Shown: positions 8,573 through 16,666 of the stretch, in pieces
Layout: every line of letters begins with the position of its first letter
Position numbering within the stretch: the stretch's first letter is position 1
Source of the DNA: Triparma columacea
Taxonomy: Eukaryota > Sar > Bolidophyceae > Parmales > Triparmaceae
DNA: 16,666 nucleotides
Direction: 5' to 3'
Assembly: GCA_030267965.1 (NCBI GenBank)
Contig: BRYA01001014.1
Location: 3,630-20,295, forward strand
The notes under the pieces: model-generated
Told to the model about the DNA's origin: nothing
The model's database searches: none
Seen by the model: only the letters and a program-made list of their open reading frames with translations
Made by a program: the position numbers and the translations under genes

Positions 8573-9481
8573 ATGTCGGACCTTAGACTCCCAGCCATTG
8601 GGGGAGGAATGGGTGGAGGGGGAGGGATGGGCGGAAGAGGGGGGGGGAGGACCAAGTTAGGGGCATTAGGGGGAGCAGGGCAGGATGACCGGAAGGGTGG
8701 ATCCCTCTTTGGTGGTAGCATCGAGGAGGCCGAGGCAAAGGCGGCGAAGAAGAGGCGGAAAGAGAAGAGGCGGAAGGAGAAGAGAGAAAAGGCTGCCGTT
8801 GCTGAGGCCAATAGGAGGATGGGGGTTGGGGAGGGGATGATGGAGGGGGGGGGGGGGGCAATGATGTCGAGCTCGATCCCGATACACTTAGGCGGGGGCG
8901 GGGATAATGTGGGGGTTGAGGTTGAAGGGTTCAACGGCTTCCACAGTCAACCCATTGGGGAGGGGGGGATGATGGGGGGAGGGGGGATAATGGGGGGGGG
9001 GGAACGGGACCAACACAAACAACACAAATACCAACAACAACAATCAACGAAGGGTAGTCGCATGCAGCTAGAAGATGCTCTATCGACGTCGGGGAATCAA
9101 CTCGAGCTCGCAGAGCTGAGCTTTGGAGGGAGTGGGGGCGAGGGTGTGGGGGAGGGAGTGATGAGAATAAAGAAGAAGAAGAACAAGGGAGGCGACGATA
9201 GCGAGAAGCAGTTGAGAAAGCAGAAGAAGCTGGCCAAGAGGGCAAGGAAAATGGAGAAGGCGGCTGTTATGCTCCAGAAGGCTTTCAGGGCGAAGTTTGC
9301 TAGGGCCGTTGCGAAGAGGCTGAGGAGGAGGAAGCTCTTCTCCTTGGCCGCCCAGAGCGGGGTGCTGCTAGCGTGCGAGGGGACGAAACAGGGGGAGAGC
9401 GGGTGGTATCAGCAAACGGAGGATAGCATTCCCGTGTTCTACGAAGTTAATGAGCGGGGAGAGTGGAAGCTGATAATGTGA
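8573..9481 (+). CDS. Gly/Met/Lys-rich protein with IQ-like motif and WW-like C-terminus
   Basis: A single-exon frame of 302 codons. The ATG at 8573 is the first after an in-frame TAA at 8507-8509. The N-terminal half is Gly/Met-rich (GGGMGGGGGMGG and later GMMEGGGG), encoded by long G runs. It is broken by a strongly basic stretch near residues 58-73 (KKRRKEKRRKEKREK), a plausible nuclear or nucleic-acid-binding patch, and a second Lys run near 200. Residues about 227-252 form a basic amphipathic helix, AAVMLQKAFRAKFARAVAKR, that fits a degenerate IQ motif (Q-x3-R, then K-x2-x-R) and could bind calmodulin-like proteins. The last 27 residues (GWYQQTEDSIPVFYEVNERG, then EWKLI) resemble a WW domain in spacing of the two Trp and the Tyr, although the terminal proline is missing. 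Calmodulin binding is inference. Codon use in the second half looks coding, so the gene is probably real, but homopolymer runs make indels possible. Confidence 0.72.
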   Translation: MSDLRLPAIGGGMGGGGGMGGRGGGRTKLGALGGAGQDDRKGGSLFGGSIEEAEAKAAKKRRKEKRRKEKREKAAVAEANRRMGVGEGMMEGGGGAMMSSSIPIHLGGGGDNVGVEVEGFNGFHSQPIGEGGMMGGGGIMGGGERDQHKQHKYQQQQSTKGSRMQLEDALSTSGNQLELAELSFGGSGGEGVGEGVMRIKKKKNKGGDDSEKQLRKQKKLAKRARKMEKAAVMLQKAFRAKFARAVAKRLRRRKLFSLAAQSGVLLACEGTKQGESGWYQQTEDSIPVFYEVNERGEWKLIM

Positions 9482-9579
9482 GGGGAGGCGCTATTGTGTA
9501 TGTTGTGTGTTCCCTGGGAAAGGGGAGGAGGAACACAAAAAAAGCTATCTTTTGTATGTGTGTCACGATTATTATTACG

Positions 9580-10891
9580 TTACTTTTTAGTTTTGGCCTT
9601 GGCCAGCTCCTTCATTATCGCCACCCGCATCTTAGTAGCATAAGTCTCCAGAGCGTTATCCAGCGTCTCCTTCACGAGTGACTCGCAGAATGGGATGATG
9701 AGGATAAGGACGAGGCCGAGGATCATCTCTATGAGTACCACGACGCCGTAGCACGAGAAGCGACCCTTGAACCACCAGGCAAAAGATGAAGAGCCTAAAC
9801 TCAAGCCAATCAACAAGTATTTAGAAAAGGGAGGGTCGATAGCAAAGAGGAACACTAGGGCCAAGGAGGCGGTCTGCACGTGCGAATGTGGCGAGCGAAG
9901 AGGTCAGCGGAAAGGTAACGGATGTGTCCGCGTCAAGTCTCTGCTCGGTCCCAGTCCCTCCAGGCACTCACCTCAAAAAGCCAAAATACCCAGCCCCCGG
10001 GTCCAGAGTAATACACCAGGAAGAGTAGCAGGGGCGCAGCAGCTAACCCGCCCCTCTGCTTATTGTCGAGGTCCTTCATCTTGGTAGCTACGAGGAACCA
10101 AACCACCAGCGTAGCCCCGGCGTCGACCAACTTGTATTGCACGAGGAAGAGGACAATGTATACGCAAAGGGTTCGGAGGAGGATGGATGCAAGGCCACCG
10201 AGGACGGCGTTAGACACTTGGCGGAGCTGAGTGCTTGCGCCTTCGTCTTCGTTATCAGCCGCCTCACCGGCCTCGGGCTGACGAGGGGATTCGGGGGGGA
10301 GGGGGTGGGGGGGGAGGGGGGGTTAGCGTAAGATGGAACGGCTCAGCAGTTTTGAGGAACACCCCAAGATCTCACCTCGCTCTTAACGTTAGTAGCACAG
10401 TCATCGAGGCCACTGTCAATCCCCACGAGGTCATAACGCTTCCTTAATCCCTCATCACCTAGAACCTTGGCAGCTCGCTGTTAGGGGAGAAGGGATGGAG
10501 GGGGTAAGTCATAAAGTTGAAGGCTGTACAGCGATGTTAGAGACCTACAGCGATGCTAGAGACCTTGAAGTCACTGCTGCAAGCGGTGGCAAGCCTTCAT
10601 TCCTCTCCCCCCCTAATTCCCCTAATTCCCCTAATTCCTAAGCTTCTATAGGAGATGTAATATACCCACCTTGAGCTTGATAAAAGTAGCTGGATCACCC
10701 CCTCTATCAGGGTGATGTTTAAGGGATGCTTTGCGATAAAGCTTTTTAATTGCTGTCTCATCAAGAGGCGGTGAGGAAGGGGTTGCATTTGTCAGCCATG
10801 AAGCTGATGTAGGAAGTGGGATAGATAGGAGATGATAGTAAGAGTAGAAGGCGTCGTCTTCGGTCGTTTTTGAGGTTCCAGATGGGGGCAT
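9580..10891 (-). CDS. J-domain (Hsp40) protein with polytopic membrane C-terminus
   Basis: Four exons (10670-10891, 10376-10477, 9972-10277, 9580-9873; introns 192, 98 and 98 nt, all phase 0) encode 307 residues. The only in-frame ATG after the upstream TGA is at 10889-10891. The N-terminus is a J-domain: helix I SYYHLLSIP, helix II with AIKKLYRKASLKH, the essential HPD at 60-62, then GGDPATFIKL, and after the first splice AAKVLGDEGLRKRYD. Such domains stimulate the ATPase of Hsp70 partners. About 18 extra residues (including TSASWLTNATPSS) sit between helix I and helix II. Residues 132-273 contain about five or six hydrophobic segments (for example LCVYIVLFLV and CYGVVVLIEMILGLVLILII), so the protein is membrane embedded, followed by a Lys-rich tail. 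It may tether an Hsp70 to the ER or another organelle membrane; which membrane is unknown. It is convergent with the IQ gene (98 nt gap) and divergent from OGDH. No Gly/Phe or zinc-finger region is present. Confidence 0.88.
10527..10564. repeat. Tandem 19-nt duplication in J-protein intron 1
   Basis: Two adjacent 19-nt units, TACAGCGATGTTAGAGACC at 10527-10545 and the same with one T-to-C change at 10546-10564, lie inside intron 10478-10669. They are intronic and far from the splice sites; no function is suggested. Confidence 0.85.
10612..10638. repeat. Three-copy 9-nt repeat CCTAATTCC in J-protein intron 1
   Basis: Three perfect head-to-tail copies of CCTAATTCC occupy 10612-10638, in the same intron as the 19-nt duplication and near its donor side. 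On the transcribed strand the units read GGAATTAGG. It is a simple microsatellite-like array. Confidence 0.85.
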
Positions 10892-11291
10892 TGGTTGAGG
10901 ATTTGGATGGGAATAAAATGATGGTGAATGAATTTGTAAATTCCGAAATTCGGATCAACAAATTAAAACACCAAACACCAATATCGCTGAATTGGGCTAC
11001 TCGCTGCTGCCACCATTAAGACACAGAGAGGCAGCTAAAAATACTTGCACGTAAACATGCCGTTAACTCTTTAATCAGGAGGTATAAGGGGGTATAAGGG
11101 ATTAAGGGGAAAGAGGTGAACGAGTGTGGCGTTGTAAAAGAAAGGGAATCGTGGCGTAAAATACTTTGCAGCAAACAAGCCCGACGCGAGCAAAAAAGGT
11201 TGAGTGCACATGCATATTTAAGGGGATGACTTCCTTCCATTTTCCTCCCATTTTCCACTTCGCTCGGTCTCAACCGGCCCAAATCTTTCCT
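10892..11291. promoter_or_regulatory. Divergent promoter region between J-protein and OGDH E1
   Basis: These 400 nt separate two divergent start codons and carry no convincing gene. Features seen are CCGAA-A-TTCGG near 10943-10953 (a perfect short inverted repeat), a run of related GGTATAAGG and GATTAAGGGG words near 11081-11109, and TATTTAAG at about 11215-11222. The last lies about 75 nt before the OGDH ATG and could serve as its TATA-like element. A CTTCGCTC word at 11258-11265 would lie in the OGDH 5' UTR. Assignment to regulation is by position. Confidence 0.45.
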
Positions 11292-14200
11292 ATGCTGCGC
11301 TTTAGTAGGTCGTTAACACGGCCATTACAGACGGCTTTCAAGCCACAGAGGGTACCACTTTCAACACATGCATCTGAGAGCTTTCTATCGGGTACAAACA
11401 GTATCTATGCAGAGGCTATGTTGAGGCAGTGGAAACAGGACCCTTCGAGCGTCCACGCCTCGTGAGTATTTTTGCCCTCTATAGCCACAATATAGCCATT
11501 AAATTGCAACCACGTGATAGAGAACTATTTCAATTTAACACTTGACTTAATATGAAATCAAATAACGACCAATGAGACTCAAACAATCCCAACTTCACTC
11601 CCGATCCGTCCCATCTGTCAAATTGTTCTCCCAAAAATCTCCCAAAAATCTAACCATCCTCTACTCCCCTTCCTCCCTTAACACAGCTGGCAGGCGTACT
11701 TTGCCAACTTAGAGGCTGGCGTACCAGTGGATGGTGGTGCCTTTGAACCTCCCTCTTCCATCCAGTCTAATGCTTCACCCTCCAGTAAGGTGGGTGCTTT
11801 GGCTTTGTAAAGGGGTTTAAGAACGGACTGAAGGACGACCTCGGTGCATTGTTAGAAGCTGACCCTCCCCCTCTCTCCCACCCCACCTCCCCCTAGCTCA
11901 TGGGCGCTGCCCCCTCTGACAGTTTGGGAGTTGCCCACTTAATCCGCGCCTACCAGTTCAATGGCCACCGCGCTGCCAACCTCGACCCCCTTGGTCTCCA
12001 CACCACCTCTTCATTCCCCCATCGTCCCAAGCACGCCAAGGACCTGGACATTGAGTGGCACGGTTTCACTGAAAAGGACCTTGACCGTAAGCTCGTCCTC
12101 AAGGGCAGGAGCACCGGAGGCATGACGGGGTACCTCGAGGAGCTCGCGTCCGCGCCCGAGGTGACCCTCAGGCAGGTCCGCGACACCCTCAAGGCCACGT
12201 ACTGCAACACGCTCGGAGTCGAGTACATGCACATTGCCGACCCGGAGAAGTGCAATTGGATCAGGGAGAAGGTCGAGAACCCCGCGTGGCAGAAGGTGAG
12301 GATGGGACGGAAAGCGGACGTGCCACAGCGTTTTAAATACTAACGTACCCCTTCACCCCAAACCCCCCGCCCCCCCCCCCTCGCGCAGTTCGACAAAGAC
12401 AAGAAGCTCCACATTTTCGAGAGGCTCTGCTTCGCCGACACCTTCGAGACCTTCCTCGCCGGAAAGTTTAACACCACCAAGAGGTTCGGTCTTGACGGTG
12501 GGGAGGCCATCATTCCCGCCCTCAAGGATGGCATCGACCTGGCCTCGGAGCTTGGGGCCCACTCCTTCATAATCGGCATGCCCCACCGTGGCCGCCTTAA
12601 CGTCCTCGCCAACGTCATGAGGAAGCCTATGCCCCTCATATTTAAGGAGTTCTCCGGTACGCACTACAACATTGCTGACCACCTCAAGGATGCAGACGAC
12701 GACTCCCACTGGGGAATGTCCGGCGATGTCAAGTATCACCTAGGAACTTCCATGGACAGGACCTACCCGGACGGTCGCCGGGTCCACCTGAGTCTCGTCG
12801 CCAACCCCAGTCACCTGGAGTGCGTGAACCCCCTCGTCGTCGGAAAGGCCCGAGCCAAGCAGTTCTACAGCGGGAACACCCCAGAGGACACTAAGGCCGT
12901 CGTCCCCATTTTGCTCCATGGAGACGCCGCTTTCGCGGGGCAAGGTATCGTCTACGAGACAATGCAGATGGCCGGCGTCGCGGACTTTGACACCGGAGGA
13001 ACTATCCACGTCGTCGTTAACAACCAGGTGAGCGTGAGCCCTTCTGAACCCTCTTTCAAAATTCGCTTCACTCACCACGTTCACTTTGCGCATCGCACCA
13101 CCAACCACCACAGATTGGCTTCACGACCAACCCAATTAACTCCCGTTCTACCCCTTACTGCAGTGACATTGGGAAGGCCTTTGACTGCCCCATCTTCCAC
13201 GTCAACGGAGACGACCCTTGCGCTGTCGCCTCTGCCATGGAGACCGCCGTTGAGTGGAGACACAAGTGGGGCACCGACGTCATTATCGACATGATCTGCT
13301 ACAGGAGGAACGGGCACAACGAGCTCGACCAGCCCCACTTCACCCAGCCTACGCTCTACCAGAAGATCGACAAGCACCCTTCTACCCTCGACGTCTTCGA
13401 GGCCAATCTTATCGCGGACGGCGTCCTCACCAAGGAGGAGACGGACGAGGTCAGGAAATTCACTCTGGCCAGCTACGAGAAGGACTTCGAGGCTAGCAAG
13501 ACCTACGAGTCCAAAGAGTCTGACTGGCTGGCCTCCAAGTGGAAGGGCTTCAAGTCTCCCCAGCAGCAGTCGAGGGTTAGGTGAGCATGGACAAGATATA
13601 AATATGGCCCATATGACAAGAATTGTAAGCGCTAACTAACACAACCTCCACTCCTCCGCCCTTCCCCTCTCGCTCCTCGCTTCGTAAATCGCAGAGAGAC
13701 TGGCGTCGACCTGGAGGTGCTCAAGCACGTCGGAAAGGTCGTCTCCACCGTCCCCGAGGACTTTACCCTCCACCGTCAGATGAAGAAGATCTTCGCAGGC
13801 AGGGAGAAGACAGTCGAAGAAGGCAAGGGCATCGACTGGGGAACCGCCGAGGCCATGGCTTTCGGCAGTCTCCTCTTGGAGGGCAACCACGTCAGGTGAG
13901 AATAGACAAAAGGGCAAAGAGCATCGCGAAGATTGAATGCACCAGAGCTTTCATCATCGGGACTGCAGCTCCTACACACTAACAAAATCTTCTCCCTTTT
14001 CGCTTCTTCGCCGCAGAATTACCGGCCAGGACGTCCAGAGGGGAACCTTTAGCCACAGGCACGCCGTCGTCAGGGACCAGAAGACCGAACAGGAGTACAC
14101 CCCTCTTAACAACATCGCCAGGCACCTAAGTCCCTCCGCGCCTATGCACGAACTCTCCCTTCCCGACACCCAGGCCCAGTTTACAGCGAGGAACAGTATT

Positions 14201-15106
14201 TTGAGTGAGTTTGGGGTCCTTGGTTTCGAGCTCGGTTACAGCCTCGAGAACCCCAATTCTCTCATCATGTGGGAGGCCCAGTTTGGTGACTTTGTCAATG
14301 GAGCACAGATCATGATTGATCAGTTCATCTCCGCAGGAGAGGACAAGTGGATGAGGCAGTCTGGACTCACCATGCTCCTTCCCCACGGCTACGACGGCAT
14401 GGGGGCCGAACACAGCTCCTGCAGGATGGAGAGGTTCCTCCAGTCGGTCGACGAGGACCCCCACCACATCCCTCCCATGCACGCCGAGGAGCGCATGCAA
14501 ATCCAGCGCCACAACTGGCAGGTGGTTAACTGTACGACCCCTGCCAACTACTTCCACTGCCTCAGGCGCCAGGTCCACCGTGACTTCAGGAAGCCTCTCA
14601 TCGTGATCGCGCCCAAGAACCTCCTCAGGAACAGAATGTGCGCCAGCTCTTTAGAGGATATGGGACCAGGAACAATCTTCCACAGGGTTATCCAGGAAAA
14701 TGACGAGAAGATAGTCTCAAATGCAAGCAACGTCAAGACCCTCGTCTTCTGCACCGGGCAGATTTACTACGAGCTCCTCTCGGAGCGCATGTCTCGGGAG
14801 AGAGACGACGTTGCTCTCGTGAGGCTTGAGCAGATCGCACCCTTTGCCTTCGACAGGGTAGCTGAGGCCGCCGCTCAGTTCCCCAACGCCGAGGTCGTCT
14901 GGGCCCAGCAGGAGCCCAAAAACATGGGAGCCTACAGCTACACCATGCCTAGGATCATGACCGCCACTAGGGAACTCAACGGGGACGAGAAGAGGGCTAG
15001 GTTTGTAGGAAGGAACGTCTCGGCCGCCCCAGCGACCGGAATGGGAGCGGTTCACGCAAAGGAGTACGCTGACATCCTCGAGGGAGTATTTGGCCCCAAA
15101 GAATGA
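11292..15106 (+). CDS. OGDH: 2-oxoglutarate dehydrogenase E1 component, mitochondrial
   Basis: Seven exons (11292-11461, 11687-11789, 11897-12295, 12389-13027, 13114-13580, 13695-13895, 14017-15106; intron phases 2, 0, 0, 0, 2, 2) encode 1022 residues, the normal length of the family. E1 is the thiamine-diphosphate enzyme that decarboxylates 2-oxoglutarate and passes the succinyl group to lipoyl-E2 in the TCA cycle. Residues 1-35 (MLRFSRSLTRPLQTAFKPQR and on) are basic and Ser/Thr-rich without acids, a mitochondrial presequence. Hallmarks are HRGRLNVLANV (290), LVANPSHLE (360), the ThDP/Mg2+ site GDAAFAGQG (402) and NNQIGFTTNP (435, across a splice), YRRNGHNELD (500), ITGQDVQRGTFSHRHA (661), WEAQFGDFVNGAQIM, LPHGYDGMGAEHSS (781) and the C-terminal EPKNMGAYSYTMPR. 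The protein appears intact and functional. An in-frame ATG at 11226 is possible but lies just after the TATA-like word, so 11292 is preferred. The stop faces the surface-protein gene 192 nt away. Confidence 0.97.
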
Positions 15107-15298
15107 AGAGGACGAAGAGAAGGAAAAGAAAAGGAGGAGGAGAGATTTAAAAAAGGACGTAGAGGTTTTAACTGTGAAAGTAGGATTTCCTTCATAGGTG
15201 GGGATGGAATCGAGGAGTTTAGCATGGGAGACCCACACCTTGTCGCGACTACCTTCTACGGGGGGATATATGTGTTCACCGAACTTTCCCTTTCTTTA

Positions 15299-16580
15299 CT
15301 ATGCAGAAGCGAGCTCGTAACCCGAGTCTCCCTTGGATGCGTCGTTCTTGATATTTTCGGTCGTCTTGAAACACATCTTGTAAACGGCGAAGCAGACGGC
15401 AAAGAAGACTAACACGCCACCCACGAGACCGCCCGTTTCCGCAGTCCCCAGTCCAGAGCCGGAAGCTGGCGTAACAGTAGGCGACAAGGTAGGCAGCATG
15501 GTTGGAGCAGTGGTCGGAGCCGAAGTGGGAGCGTCCGTGGGGGCCGAGGTGGGAGAGTCCGTGGGGGCCGAGGTGGGAGCCGAAGTGGGAGCGTCAGTGG
15601 GAGCCGTGGGAGCGTCAGTGGGAGCGTCAGTGGGAGCGTCAGTGGGAGCGTCAGTGGGAGCGTCAGTGGGAGCCAAAGTGGAGATGCAGTCATATGAGTA
15701 TTTATCGCCTCCTACGGTGCCTTCAGTGTCTAAAGCAGACCCTGTGGGAGAGGAGTGATAAGAATTGTGGGGTGCAGCGGTAACATAAAGTGAATTGTGG
15801 GGTTAAGAATGGTTCTACAGACTGCAAAATCCTCATTCTCGTCTTACCTTGGATTGGAGTTTTGGAGGAGTAGGGAGAAGGGCACGTATTGTGGATGGTG
15901 ATGGTTCCATCGTCTCTGTAAATATCATCACCATTTCCTGAGTCTGCTGTGTTTCCAGAGAAGCTTATTCCGTAGGCATTGACAGAAGTTCCACTAGTAG
16001 TAACGTAGATTGCTCCACCTCCACTACCACTACTTGTAGCTCTATTGTTGGAGAAGATACAGAGCTTCAAGTCCACTATGGCACCATCTTGAATGCCAAC
16101 CCCTCCAGCAACATTACCATACCCCTTGTCGAAGGTGAGAGCTCGGAGAATAAGTGTGCCACTCCCAGTTCCTTGCACAAACATCACTCTTCTTGCATTC
16201 TCTCCATCCAACACACAGCTTGCGTTGTCATCCACACACTTGACCTCTCCATTCAAGTCAGCTGTGAGCATGTTAGAACTACTTGCACAAGTCCCCTCTG
16301 AGCATTTATACGACCCATAAGCTAGAATGGCAGTGTCACCATTCGCCATAGTGTTACTACCACTACTACTGACCGCGTTGAACAGTCCGTCCATATCGGC
16401 CACATTCACCTCAGCCAATGACCTCTTTCCGCGGGTGCTGTCGAGGCCTCCCTCAGGGAAGTGGGACATGATGGTCTCGAGGTTGGGGAAGTCGACAGCC
16501 CTGAGCTTCTTGTGGGGATGCTTGTGCGCAACAGCGGCGGTAGCGAAGGTAGCAAAGACAGCAGCAGCGGTAAACTTCAT
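15299..16580 (-). CDS. Secreted/cell-surface protein: pectin-lyase-like repeats, APTD stalk, one membrane span
   Basis: Exon 1 is 15848-16580 and exon 2 is 15299-15741 (106-nt phase-1 intron, donor GTAAGA, acceptor CTCCCACAG), encoding 391 residues. The start chosen, ATG at 16578-16580, gives a clean signal peptide (MKFTAAAVFATFATAAVA). An ATG 63 nt upstream would put a weaker leader in front. Residues about 60-245 are Gly/Ser/Asn-rich with right-handed beta-helix signatures: FSNNRATSSGSGGGAIYV and FSGNTADSGNGDDIY resemble the F-x-x-N-x-A and GGAI repeats of polymorphic-outer-membrane/pectin-lyase-fold proteins. Six cysteines suggest an oxidised, extracytoplasmic fold. Residues 268 to about 335 are an Ala-Pro-Thr-Asp/Ser stalk, probably O-glycosylated. 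A hydrophobic span at about 350-369 (GGVLVFFAVCFAVYKMCF) precedes a 22-residue polar tail. The topology is type I: ectodomain outside, short tail inside. No catalytic residues of pectate lyases can be assigned. A role in the cell surface or adhesion is inference. Confidence 0.85.
15500..15673 (-). repeat. 12-nt coding minisatellite encoding Ala-Pro-Thr-Asp/Ser units
   Basis: About fourteen APT-based units lie in tandem. Those at 15593-15673 are nearly identical at the DNA level (GCTCCCACTGAC on the sense strand), with one partial APT unit. The more distal ones have diverged to APTS, SPTS and APTT. The pattern suggests array growth from the membrane-distal side and likely length variation between alleles. 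Confidence 0.9.
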
Positions 16581-16666
16581 TTTATAGGTTCTGGGGGAGG
16601 GAAAATGGGTAAGAATCAAAAGCAGATATTCGACATGTGTCACTTGACAATATGTTTTCGGCCTAA

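Noticed and set aside
11166..11291. Longer OGDH N-terminus from an upstream in-frame start
   Set aside because: The added residues do not improve a mitochondrial presequence, and a TATA-like word at about 11215 suggests transcription begins after most of them.
12340..13377. Minus-strand frames opposite OGDH exons 4 and 5
   Set aside because: They lie antisense to highly conserved E1 motifs, and GC-rich codon bias alone opens the opposite frame.
15500..15673. CRISPR-like array of regular direct repeats
   Set aside because: Units are 12 nt without spacers and are in frame in a coding exon; they encode an APTD stalk in a eukaryotic gene.
16578..16643. Upstream ATG at 16643 as start of the surface protein
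   Set aside because: It would place 21 residues before a clean signal peptide that starts at 16580. The downstream ATG gives a normal secretory leader.

Overview
This is a nuclear window from a eukaryote, read here as eight protein-coding genes, seven complete and one cut by the left edge. Seventeen short spliceosomal introns (86 to 225 nt) can be placed. Their donors are mostly GTGAG or GTAAG, their acceptors are pyrimidine-rich and end in AG, and every exon join restores a continuous reading frame. The gene density, the short introns, the threonine/proline-rich Ala-Pro-Thr-Asp stalk on a surface protein, and a mitochondrially targeted 2-oxoglutarate dehydrogenase suggest a unicellular stramenopile alga of diatom or bolidophyte type. 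That assignment is inference; no organelle or rRNA marker is present to prove it. Runs of C or G of eight or more bases are frequent and fall on the sense strand of introns, in intergenic DNA and in glycine-coding stretches.

Layout, left to right. Positions 1-990 (minus) hold part of an acidic, Asp/Asn-rich low-complexity protein with a proline-rich end. Positions 991-1561 hold no gene and include an AT-rich island of about 20% GC. Positions 1562-2597 (minus) are a two-exon gene of unknown function. Positions 2840-4932 (minus) are a three-exon diacylglycerol kinase without C1 domains. A 202-nt spacer separates it from the divergent five-exon gene at 5135-8183 (plus), which encodes leucine-rich repeats, a Gln-rich linker and a coiled coil. 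Positions 8573-9481 (plus) encode a Gly/Met/Lys-rich protein with an IQ-like motif and a WW-like C-terminus. Convergent with it, 9580-10891 (minus) is a four-exon J-domain protein with several membrane segments. A 400-nt divergent spacer leads to 11292-15106 (plus), a complete seven-exon gene for the E1 subunit of mitochondrial 2-oxoglutarate dehydrogenase. Positions 15299-16580 (minus) encode a two-exon secreted or cell-surface protein with a pectin-lyase-like repeat region, an APTD stalk, one membrane span and a short tail.

The genes do not form a pathway. They look like an ordinary euchromatic stretch mixing housekeeping genes (OGDH E1, DAG kinase, J-protein) with lineage-specific, low-complexity proteins. 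No mobile element, tRNA, rRNA or CRISPR array was recognised. The points most worth a second look are the AT-rich island, the membrane-anchored J-protein with an enlarged J-domain loop, the LRR/Gln-repeat/coiled-coil protein, the pectin-lyase-like surface protein, and a 12-base word shared by introns of two unrelated genes. I found no convincing evidence of a new multi-gene system.
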